Source of the DNA: Mariniblastus sp.
GTDB taxonomy: Bacteria > Planctomycetota > Planctomycetia > Pirellulales > Pirellulaceae
Direction: 5' to 3'
DNA: 64,000 bases
NCBI GenBank assembly: GCA_028823415.1
Contig: JAPKBL010000014.1
Location: 1-64,000 of the forward strand
Shown: in pieces, positions 39,326-47,697 of the stretch
Layout: every line of letters starts with the position of its first letter
Position numbering within the stretch: position 1 is the stretch's first letter
Position numbers and translations under genes: made by a program
Notes under the pieces: model-generated
The model's input: only the letters and a program-made list of their open reading frames with translations
The model's database searches: none
Told to the model about the DNA's origin: nothing

Positions 39326-41023
39326 CTACAATTGGGGAGTCCGTTCGATCGTTTTTCCGTCATTCGCGGAATCGCCCGATTGTGGGGAGGCGAGTTCCAA
39401 CGTCTCGACAGGCTCAATTTCCTCGATGACGGCTGGGTTTTCGTCGCCTGGGAGGGGTAGGAGTTCAATCTGTTCCAATTCGCTCCCGGACTTCTCGGAT
39501 CGGGGGCTTGGTAATGAATTTGGGAAAATTTCAATATCGGTATCGCCTACGGATGGTTCGCTATTGGGAGAAGTGAGGTCGGCATAGTCTTTTTCGGTTT
39601 TTAGCGAACCGTCTTCATTCCATCCTCGCCACAAATTAACGGGTTGGTCATTTTGGTACGTGCCTTCGATTTGTTTCATGCCATTTTCATACCACCAAAT
39701 CCAGCGTTCCGATTTTTTTCCATTCTCATAAGTACCCTCGGTTTGTTTATTTCCATTTTCATGCCACCAAACAAATTTCCCCGCAGGTTGCCCACTGTTG
39801 AATTGTCCCCGTTTTTTGGGTTGGCCGTTTTCGTACCATGACATCGCAGATCCATTTTGGATTTGGGAACCGAGTGTGCGGTACATTGCCGGTTGGGCCG
39901 CCCACCAATTGTCTTTTTCTTGAGGTTTGTTTTGTGGCCCGAGGAAATAGTCGACTGTTTTTTTAACATTCGGTCGATAGAACGTCGTACTTCTGATGAT
40001 CGGACGGCCAACGACGTACCGTTGTTGATCGAGCACCTGTTCGGCTTCATTGAATTCGATAACGTCACCATCGAGGTAGCCACTTTTGAATGTTGCCACT
40101 CTCATTTTGGCGCTGCTGGGATAAAACCAATCAGCCGAACCTTCTCTGATTCCTTCTTCGTAATTGATCTCAAAAATTTTCAGGCCGAATTGATCGAAGA
40201 TCGCCCACAGACCGTTTAATTGTCCATCTTTAAATTGTGCTACCGAAAGAAACGGGCCTTTAAAGAGATTGAATGGTTTTGTTTTAAATAGCCCCCCGGA
40301 ATCGGCGGAGTGAATTCGACTCCAGGAACCGTCCATCTGCCCGTCGTTATAATTCCCTTTGGTGATGATTTGGCCGGTTTCATCGAATGATTCCCAGGCG
40401 CCATGGTTCCGGTAATTACCATCTTTATCTAATTGAACTTTGCGAATGATGCTTGGTTTCCCGTCGGGAAACCTCTGTACGATGGTATTGTCGTCGGCGT
40501 CATTTGTCGGGGCGGCGGGGGCCATTCCGTTTGCGGATTCGGGAATCGTGGATCGAATTAATGGCAGGAATGGGCTGGGCGATGGGCCCGCGGATCGATC
40601 GAGTCGTTGTGGGGATCGAGGATCGACCGCCGAGTTAGAATCAAGGCGAGGGAACGACTCAAAGACGGTTGGGTTGTCTTCCTGGAAATTACCAAAATCC
40701 TTTACGCCAGTTTCGCTAAACGTGCCGGCTTCCTGTTGGGATTGAAACTGGAATTCCGGCGTTTCTCGCCTCACTTTTGAAGTCACTGGTATGACAGGAA
40801 TCGGGTTGAGTCGATCACTGAATGCAGATCTTTCATCATCGCTGGACGGGGCAAAAACTTGGACTGGTTCGTTCAGTTGCTGATTGCTGGCAAAGGCAGG
40901 GGACATCGAAGGAATTAGGCAAATCGCGACCGAAATTGCTTTCAGTAAATTCGAATATCGACGAATGTTAACAAAACCAAGGCAATTTGCGATATGGATT
41001 AAATTATGTTTTAGTTTTGCCAT
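39326..41023 (-). CDS. Secreted MORN_2-type repeat protein
   Basis: 565 residues with an N-terminal hydrophobic leader (about residues 28-45, cut near AFA-SN). Residues 180-480 contain repeats of the MORN_2/YwqK type, about 22-24 residues each, with the pattern W-x-E-N-G-x-x-x-x-x-G-x-Y (e.g. WYENGQPKKRGQF, WWHENGNKQTEGTY, WWYENGMKQIEGTY). The C-terminal 80 residues are acidic with Pro-Gly-Asp. Such repeats usually bind proteins or membrane. Whether it is the immunity-like antitoxin type or a structural protein is unclear, as no toxin gene is adjacent. Confidence 0.85.
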   Translation of the reverse strand: MAKLKHNLIHIANCLGFVNIRRYSNLLKAISVAICLIPSMSPAFASNQQLNEPVQVFAPSSDDERSAFSDRLNPIPVIPVTSKVRRETPEFQFQSQQEAGTFSETGVKDFGNFQEDNPTVFESFPRLDSNSAVDPRSPQRLDRSAGPSPSPFLPLIRSTIPESANGMAPAAPTNDADDNTIVQRFPDGKPSIIRKVQLDKDGNYRNHGAWESFDETGQIITKGNYNDGQMDGSWSRIHSADSGGLFKTKPFNLFKGPFLSVAQFKDGQLNGLWAIFDQFGLKIFEINYEEGIREGSADWFYPSSAKMRVATFKSGYLDGDVIEFNEAEQVLDQQRYVVGRPIIRSTTFYRPNVKKTVDYFLGPQNKPQEKDNWWAAQPAMYRTLGSQIQNGSAMSWYENGQPKKRGQFNSGQPAGKFVWWHENGNKQTEGTYENGKKSERWIWWYENGMKQIEGTYQNDQPVNLWRGWNEDGSLKTEKDYADLTSPNSEPSVGDTDIEIFPNSLPSPRSEKSGSELEQIELLPLPGDENPAVIEEIEPVETLELASPQSGDSANDGKTIERTPQL

Positions 41024-41314
41024 CGCGTGAGAATCGCCTCCGAGACCATGAATCAGCAGGATGTCCTATCCGTAGAATTGCTCCTGTTTCTTATCGGTCG
41101 TATTTGTCGCGAAGCTAAACGAAGTGGCGGGACGCTTTATGTCCAATTTAATCTGACTTACTGGCAGGGAAACGGTGACGAGTGTACCGGTAATTTGGTT
41201 TGTCGGGGCAACTCAACAGATGGCCTTTAAAGAACGGTTCTCGTAGACCCCGGATTCATCGGGGCTTGAAAGGTGCCTCCTTGTCGTTGCGAGGCCACGC
41301 CAGCACCTCAGTCC

Positions 41315-42682
41315 TTAGTTGTTTTTGGGCCGGTAACTCTCAATCAGTTTTTCGGTTGCAGCATCATTTTCGAAAAAGCGATTTCCTTTGAATCCGTAGA
41401 CCGCGACCACGGTGAAATGCTGGTCATCGACAGCGCTGTCCAGGAGGTCTTCGGCGGAGAGACAAAATCGACCGGATCGATTAGTCAATTCAAATTGCAT
41501 TTTCCCGATCCCTTGGAAAGCTCGGTAGACCACTTCGGTGCATACGAGTTTGTCGGCGCGAGTAAAGTCAAATTCAAAGTCATATTCTTTCCCTTCATGA
41601 CTCATCCCACGAGCGATCCCTTCTCGAATTTGCTCCCCTGACAATTTAGGTCGAATAATTGTGCAGGCATCCACGCTGAGTGTGTCATGTAGTTCTCGGA
41701 AAAGCACACCATCTTTGCGTGCTTCTAAAATGCACTTTGAATCGTCGGAACGGAGGAGTTCTGGGCACCTATTGTCAGGGTCGAGATCCGCCCGTTCTTG
41801 TTGGCTGCCGATATAGAGAGACGCATGCGGCCAGAAACCGGGCAGGAATAAATTCGTCATTGCATCGTCGTGCCGAGTGATGATTACATCTCCCGGTTGG
41901 AGAAGGCGTTGGATTTTGCGCTGCACAATTGGCGTTACCCGTTTCCGCTTCCATTTATTTCGAATTTCGGAGATCAGACGTCCGGAGATCTTAAAGGCGC
42001 TAAAACTTGTTTTTTGAACCATTCCACGGCTCCGATGTTTGGCCGAATGGAGACGGAATTGAAGGCGGCTTTTTAGATTTTGTTTAAAGTGACTCTCGAT
42101 ATATGGCAACTCCGATTTCAATAGTTCTACAATGGGCGACAACTTAGGGTTCGCCTGAAGAGCAAATATCTTGTCGGAATTTTCCTCAAAATAACTGACA
42201 CCTTCACGCCAGATAATCGCATTTCTAAGTGAGGTTAGAGATCGATAAATAGCAGTAAATTGTTTCCCGGGGATTCCATACCGCGGCTCTGCTTCGTTTA
42301 GTTTTCTACGAATCATTTTGTTGCTTCGGAAATTAACAATCAGATGTTTGCCAGTCCGCCGAAGCATCGCAGCCGTGCAAAAGGCTATCAGAAAGACCTC
42401 GGGATATCTTTCGTCTTTTGGGCTAAGCTGTTTAAAGAGAACCGGTTTTAGATCCATTAATACTAAAAAAAGTGCGGCTCGCACGGTGAGGTATTTCGAG
42501 AATTTCTCTCGGATTAATTCGTCTTCCTTCGGAGTGAAATAACCCCTTTCAATCGCAGGTAAGATTTCATTAACGACTTCTTGGACGGAGTCGCTGGTGG
42601 GGAGTAATGGCGCAATCGTGACCAGTGCGGTCGCCGACCCGTTGAGGATTTCAGATAGTTTTGGAATGTCGGCCATCTCCAT
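41315..42682 (-). CDS. YiiX-like permuted papain-fold enzyme with N-terminal helical domain
   Basis: 455 residues. The C-terminal 190 residues match the permuted NlpC/P60 (YiiX/YebB-like) fold: a start GDVIITRH, the conserved His in WPHASLYIG, and Cys in KLVCTEVVYRAF. These proteins are predicted thiol hydrolases of peptide or lipid amide bonds. The N-terminal 260 residues are helical, basic in the middle, and unrecognised. No signal peptide is seen. The start at 42682 has a second Met two codons later. Confidence 0.8.
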   Translation of the reverse strand: MEMADIPKLSEILNGSATALVTIAPLLPTSDSVQEVVNEILPAIERGYFTPKEDELIREKFSKYLTVRAALFLVLMDLKPVLFKQLSPKDERYPEVFLIAFCTAAMLRRTGKHLIVNFRSNKMIRRKLNEAEPRYGIPGKQFTAIYRSLTSLRNAIIWREGVSYFEENSDKIFALQANPKLSPIVELLKSELPYIESHFKQNLKSRLQFRLHSAKHRSRGMVQKTSFSAFKISGRLISEIRNKWKRKRVTPIVQRKIQRLLQPGDVIITRHDDAMTNLFLPGFWPHASLYIGSQQERADLDPDNRCPELLRSDDSKCILEARKDGVLFRELHDTLSVDACTIIRPKLSGEQIREGIARGMSHEGKEYDFEFDFTRADKLVCTEVVYRAFQGIGKMQFELTNRSGRFCLSAEDLLDSAVDDQHFTVVAVYGFKGNRFFENDAATEKLIESYRPKNN

Positions 42683-42955
42683 CAGTAAACAATCGAAAAG
42701 ACGAGTATCGCCCTAACGAGTTGTGGATGTTAGCAAGTTTTACCTTTTAAATCGCTTTGAGAGCTAGGTTTAATTGCACCGCGGACTAATAGAAAGTGAC
42801 TTGAAATGCCGCTAAAGCAGGAGGATTAGTGCATTACAAGGAACTACCTTGTTTTGAGATTTTAATGAAAAATCAGTTTTGTCCTTGTTCGAGGCGTGGG
42901 GACAGGAAATAATTGACTGGTATGAGTCTCCTGTCTTAATCGACCCCCATTCATC

Positions 42956-43252
42956 ATGAACTTATTCAGCGCCAATAAATTAAAGTTTCGCAAGATTGAG
43001 ATTCCTCAATCCGGGATCTGCGCAAAGAGTCCTGAGGTCCTCAAGCGGTTGGATCGAATTAGCCAAAACTATGATAAATTGGATTCGATTCTCGAGCAGT
43101 TGGAAGCCAAGATGAAGGCTGATGAACGCTTCAGTGCTTTCGATGGCGACGATGCTAACTTCGAATTGACGTTTGGTATCAAAAGGAAGCGTAAATGGCG
43201 GTCTCAAAAACCGAAATCGAAGTCAGTCGGTCGGCCCCGAAAGCCGCGTTAG
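42956..43252 (+). CDS. Small basic protein with AT-hook-like tail
   Basis: 98 residues. The first 65 residues form an amphipathic helical region (SPEVLKRLDRISQNYDKL, ILEQLEAKMKADE). The tail is Lys/Arg-rich and ends SVGRPRKPR, close to an AT-hook core (GRP flanked by basic residues). It could be a minor-groove DNA-binding protein. A shorter opposite-strand frame of similar size exists, so the call is not firm. Codon usage looks like its neighbours. Confidence 0.5.
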   Translation: MNLFSANKLKFRKIEIPQSGICAKSPEVLKRLDRISQNYDKLDSILEQLEAKMKADERFSAFDGDDANFELTFGIKRKRKWRSQKPKSKSVGRPRKPR

Positions 43253-43384
43253 GCGTTTGTTTTTGAATTTTGATTTAAAATGTGGCTTGCTTTTCATTGA
43301 TCGGTCTGGCTGGATTTTAACCGCTTCGTCACAATGAGGGTTCAGCGACTTTGTTTCCTCACCATTAAGAGTGCATTGATCTCG

Positions 43385-45067
43385 ATGGAGTCCTTCCTAA
43401 AACTAGCGGGTGGCACGGTTGTAGACCCGGTCTCAAAGATGACCGGTGAGGTAAGAGATATTTGGATCAGCGAAGGGAAGATTGTTAATCCGCCGGATGA
43501 ATCTGTAGCGCACACTACGATTAATATTTCCGGCCGCATTGTTATGGCTGGCGCCGTTGACATGCACTGTCATATTGCTGGACCCAAGGTCAATACCGCC
43601 AGGAAAATGCAACCCGAACAGCATCGGTCTGCCCCGCAGAGCCTGAAATCGCTGGAGGATGGTGTTCTGCATAGTGGCTCATTAGGTAGTGTGCCAAGTA
43701 TTTTCACGACGGGATATCGATACACAGGACTCGGATACACCACTTGTTTTGATGCTGCGGTATCTCCGTTGGCGGCCCGGCATGTGCATTTTGAATTTGA
43801 ACAAATTCCGAATGTCGACACCGGTTTTTTTACGCTTGTCGGGAACAATCATTACATCATGGATTGTATTGCGCGAGGTGATGAATCGGGACTGCAATCG
43901 TTTCTCGGGTGGTTGATGAATCGCGTAGGAGCATTTGCTCCGAAGATTGTGAATCCTGGTGGAGTCGAGTTGTGGAAGCAATCGCGGAACGGCAACGCGA
44001 GAGATTTGGATCAGACAGTAGACGGGTTTGGGGTAACTCCCCGGCAAATCATTCAATCGGTCACTCGCGCGGCAAATGCCCTTGAACTCCCTCATCCGGT
44101 TCATATCCACACGAATAATCTTGGAATCCCCGGCAACTGGGAAACGACGCTTGAGACATTGAAATCAGTAAATGGGATGCGGGCTCATCTAACGCATATC
44201 CAGTTTCACAGTTATGGAGGTGGGGGGGAGCAAGAGAGTTCGCTTTGTTCCAAAGCGCGCGTGTTAGCCGAATACGTAAACGCACATCCTGAGCTAACCG
44301 TGGACGTCGGTCAGGTTTTGTTTGGGCAAACGACGAGCATGACCGGAGACGGACCACTGGGTTATTATCTCCAAAAAGTCAGTGGCGAAAAATGGTATTC
44401 CGCGGACACAGAATTAGAATCGGGATGCGGTGTATCTCCGATTGAATATAAAAACAAGAACTTTATTCACGCCTTGCAGTGGGCTATTGGCCTTGAGTGG
44501 TATTTACTGGTAACCGATCCTTGGCAGGTGGTGATGAGTACAGATCATCCTAACGGGGGGAGTTTTTTGGCCTACCCGCAGATCATTCGCTTGTTGATGG
44601 ATCGTGAATTTCGCCGGGAGATGATTGCTCAACTGAATCCCGCAGTGTTGCAGCATTCGTGTTTGGCGGATTTAGATCGAGAGTACAGCTTGAGCGAAAT
44701 TGCGGTGATCACTCGCGCTGGTCCGGCAAGAATTTTGGGATTAAAGAATAAAGGTCATTTAGGGGTTGGAGCAGACGCTGATATCTGTGTTTACGAACCT
44801 GACTCTAATTACCAGCGGATGTTCGAATTGCCTCGAATCGTGATTAAAGGCGGAAAGATCTTGGTCGAAGATTCAGAAATTCGCCAAACGGTCGAAGGCA
44901 AAACCTTGATGGCAAACCCGAGCTATGACCGCAATCGAAATGAATCAATTGAACGTTGGTTTTCCAGTCACTACTCACTTCAAAGTGAGCACTATGGCAT
45001 TCAAGATGGTAGTTCATTTCGCCGGCAGTTCGAGACGGTTGCCGCTGACAAAGCAAGCGAATGCTAA
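43385..45067 (+). CDS. fhcA: Formyltransferase/hydrolase complex subunit A (FhcA/FwdA-like)
   Basis: 560-residue amidohydrolase-superfamily protein related to subunit A of bacterial Fhc and archaeal formylmethanofuran dehydrogenase. Metal-ligand pattern: His61 and His63 (MHCHIAGPK), Lys187 in AFAPKIVNPGG (candidate carboxylated Lys), His238-242 in PVHIHTNN, and Asp387 in STDHPNGG. Spacing is close to archaeal FwdA (His61, His63, Lys178, Asp385). In bacterial methanopterin C1 pathways it hydrolyses formyl-methanofuran-type substrate to formate. FhcB, C and D are not adjacent. ATG 43385 is chosen because family similarity starts there. Confidence 0.93.
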   Translation: MESFLKLAGGTVVDPVSKMTGEVRDIWISEGKIVNPPDESVAHTTINISGRIVMAGAVDMHCHIAGPKVNTARKMQPEQHRSAPQSLKSLEDGVLHSGSLGSVPSIFTTGYRYTGLGYTTCFDAAVSPLAARHVHFEFEQIPNVDTGFFTLVGNNHYIMDCIARGDESGLQSFLGWLMNRVGAFAPKIVNPGGVELWKQSRNGNARDLDQTVDGFGVTPRQIIQSVTRAANALELPHPVHIHTNNLGIPGNWETTLETLKSVNGMRAHLTHIQFHSYGGGGEQESSLCSKARVLAEYVNAHPELTVDVGQVLFGQTTSMTGDGPLGYYLQKVSGEKWYSADTELESGCGVSPIEYKNKNFIHALQWAIGLEWYLLVTDPWQVVMSTDHPNGGSFLAYPQIIRLLMDREFRREMIAQLNPAVLQHSCLADLDREYSLSEIAVITRAGPARILGLKNKGHLGVGADADICVYEPDSNYQRMFELPRIVIKGGKILVEDSEIRQTVEGKTLMANPSYDRNRNESIERWFSSHYSLQSEHYGIQDGSSFRRQFETVAADKASEC

Positions 45068-45098
45068 TCCTTGCGACAACGATCGCGAGTTTTTGATG

Positions 45099-47357
45099 CT
45101 ATTGCGACGCTTGAATTAAGTTTAGATTTTCGGCGGGTTCATTATTTAGTTCTTTTTTCAAGCGATCGATTAGTGCTTCGATTTGTCGTTGGATTTGTTG
45201 TGGCGCGGTTACAATCAAGCAATGGCAGGATGGTTGATAGATGTAGCGCACCTTTTCCGAGTTGAGCTGTGAGCCCAGAGATTCGATGATCAATCGTTGG
45301 AACTGTGGCACTGGAAGACGGTCAGGGACAAGTTGATTAAGCGCGTAAACTTCAAGGTCTACTAACTGCGCCGATCGATCGTAGGTCGTGATTAGCAAGG
45401 TCTTGTTGTCAACAGCGATGTAAGCGAGGTTCATTGACCGCGTTAATTCCTTGATGGTTTGCTGCACCGTGGGTTCGACAACGTTGCCCGGGATCGAGGT
45501 TTGCGGTCCCCAACCCTCACCTAGAATCGCGTTAAAGTCGAGAATGGTCGTAATGCCGGTGTGTTCACCGAGGCGTTCTAGGAAAACCGTGATCTCAGAT
45601 TGAACTGAGTGTTTTAGCTGCGCGTTTTTTGCAAGACCGGGTGCCAACGATTTCCATTTGGAGGTGAGTTCTGCGTTGGCGGTTGGATCCGTCGGATTTT
45701 TTTGGAGCGTGAGAGATGCGTTTAGCTTGGCCAACAACTCACCCACTTGGTTTTGAACCGATTCACTGCCGTGGACAACAAACTGGTCGTCTTTCAAAAC
45801 GATGGTCGCCGGGTCGTTAGCAACAACCCACGATTCGGGTGCGATGAGAACTTGGATTTCGGAAATGAGTTGCATTCTGGATTCCGGACTAAGCTCGATG
45901 ACAGCCGGGAATTCAAAAGTCTTCTGCGTCTTTATGCTGGCTGGAAAAACTCCAATCGATAATCCATTTCCGTCGACCCGGTACTGCATCTCTAGTGGGT
46001 TAAGCAGGTCATCGAGGGTTTCTTTAAGCGAGGCGTTGGATTTTTCGAACTTGATTTCAGGGTTAGTCGGCTTTCCAGTAACAGCAATTGAGCGGGCGTC
46101 AATCGTTATCGGTAACCCGGAAAGCGAGGAGAGATCTCTCAGGATTTTCTGCAGAGGAACCGGGGCGTCGAATTTCACTCCGGGCACGAATAGCTCAAGC
46201 TGTTCCTCGATTTCTAACTTGGGTAAATCGGGCTTGCTAATTACATATTTAGGAATCCCGATATTTTCTCGGGTGCGAATGGAGGCCGTAAGATCCTTAA
46301 ATTCTAACAGCGAGGTTCCTGCGCCGGCGAGTAATTCGGATAGATTACCGAGGTCGTTTTCGAAAGCCTCAACCATACCGACTTGCGTCTGTGGTGGGAC
46401 TGCCTTCGTCGGTTCGATATTCAGCGGGGAGGTGGGGTCGGGCTGAGAGAATGGGCTTGACCCCGACAGTTTCGGAGGCGCTTCCAGCTCTTTGAATTCT
46501 TGATCATCCTCCGCGCCATTGTCCTGGTTGGGTTCCTTGGGCTCGCCCACGCCCGGGGCGCCCATCTGTTGGAGTTTGGAATGTTTGCCTCCAATTTTTT
46601 CCGGCGAAGCATTGGCCGTTTGTTCGTCGCCAGGCTTTGGGCGGGGCTCAATCAACGGCGGGGCTTCCCCGACCGCCGGACTGGCTTGCTCCGGGGTTGG
46701 ATTCTTGGCGAAGGGGCCCACCTCGACTAGGTCGTCTTCATCAAGCATGCCGGCGGGGTCGTCTATTGCAGCGATCGGATCCTGTTTAGGCAGTGGTTCA
46801 GGTTCGGTGATATTTGCAGTCTCAGGATCTTTTTGAGATGCATTGAGGACAATAGCAATGCAAACGGCAGAGAGCAAAAGGATCGTCGCTAATCCCCCGA
46901 ATGCGACAAGGAAAAAAGTCTTGCGACGCCGCGTCCCTTCTCCGGTCCATTGATCATTGGGCAACGCAGGCCCTCTGACCAGTTGGTCAGCGTTGTTTTG
47001 AGAAGAATCCGCCGGCGACGTATTTCGGGAGGATTTTTGTCCGGATGATTGGGTCGAGCTGGGAGGTTGACGGGGAGTTTGATTGGAAGTGTTTTTTTGA
47101 TTCGAGTCTGGCAGCACATCACTAAGGAGGTCTTCGATATCCTCAAAATTACCCTCTCCGGAAACTGCTGATTCATCCCAGTTGTCAGCGGAAGTTTGTG
47201 AATCCGATTGGGAGGGAGGCGGAGTCCAACCAGTCGGAGGGGTAACATGAAGCATCGTGCCACATTTAGGGCAGGCTAGCAATTGTCCGACCGCCGAGGC
47301 TTTGGTGACTTTTAGGCGAGCTGCACATGACTTACAGATGAGGGAAAATGGCTGCAC
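45099..47357 (-). CDS. Zinc-ribbon membrane protein with secretin-N/STN-like domains
   Basis: 752 residues, GTG start. The N-terminus has a zinc ribbon (CKSC...CPKC, residues 8-34). A Ser/Pro/Asp-rich linker and one membrane helix follow (FLVAFGGLATILLLSAVCIAIVL, about 152-175), then a Pro/Glu-rich stretch. The extracytoplasmic half contains two segments resembling secretin-N/STN domains (around 395-465, GVKFDAPVPLQKIL; and around 600-665, the EHTGITTILDF region). Function is unknown. STN domains occur in secretins and TonB receptors, but no secretin barrel is seen. It lies next to a pseudokinase, also membrane-anchored. Confidence 0.75.
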   Translation of the reverse strand: MQPFSLICKSCAARLKVTKASAVGQLLACPKCGTMLHVTPPTGWTPPPSQSDSQTSADNWDESAVSGEGNFEDIEDLLSDVLPDSNQKNTSNQTPRQPPSSTQSSGQKSSRNTSPADSSQNNADQLVRGPALPNDQWTGEGTRRRKTFFLVAFGGLATILLLSAVCIAIVLNASQKDPETANITEPEPLPKQDPIAAIDDPAGMLDEDDLVEVGPFAKNPTPEQASPAVGEAPPLIEPRPKPGDEQTANASPEKIGGKHSKLQQMGAPGVGEPKEPNQDNGAEDDQEFKELEAPPKLSGSSPFSQPDPTSPLNIEPTKAVPPQTQVGMVEAFENDLGNLSELLAGAGTSLLEFKDLTASIRTRENIGIPKYVISKPDLPKLEIEEQLELFVPGVKFDAPVPLQKILRDLSSLSGLPITIDARSIAVTGKPTNPEIKFEKSNASLKETLDDLLNPLEMQYRVDGNGLSIGVFPASIKTQKTFEFPAVIELSPESRMQLISEIQVLIAPESWVVANDPATIVLKDDQFVVHGSESVQNQVGELLAKLNASLTLQKNPTDPTANAELTSKWKSLAPGLAKNAQLKHSVQSEITVFLERLGEHTGITTILDFNAILGEGWGPQTSIPGNVVEPTVQQTIKELTRSMNLAYIAVDNKTLLITTYDRSAQLVDLEVYALNQLVPDRLPVPQFQRLIIESLGSQLNSEKVRYIYQPSCHCLIVTAPQQIQRQIEALIDRLKKELNNEPAENLNLIQASQ

Positions 47358-47697
47358 CGGAGAACCTCGTCGAGTGGATGTAATCGGTTACCGAACGACG
47401 CCGTGAAGGATCTTGAGTTGTTTTTGCACGGAACGCTGAACGGCTCTATTCTATGGTTTTCGTCGTCATTGCACACACTATCTTTCAATCGAATTGCGGA
47501 AAGCAATCGATTTACTTGCGTTTCGGTCGTTCTGTTGGGCCAGCTTGCATGCCCACTGGCAATTCTCTGCGGACACTTAGCTGGAGATGAGCTGAGCGCG
47601 TCATTTGAAATTGGGGTGATCAAAGGCGAAACTGATGAGGGAAACTTACGCTTAACCCACCGCTGAGCTGCAGATCACGATCAAAACGGGTGCTATA
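47358..47697. other. Intergenic region between STN-like protein and pseudokinase
   Basis: 340 bp between two minus-strand genes. It should contain the promoter or leader of the STN-like gene. A 264-bp plus-strand frame within it has no supporting features. Confidence 0.5.

Noticed and set aside
47403-47666. 87-residue frame in the gap before the STN-like gene
   Set aside because: No ribosome site, no motif, and a composition typical of non-coding sequence.
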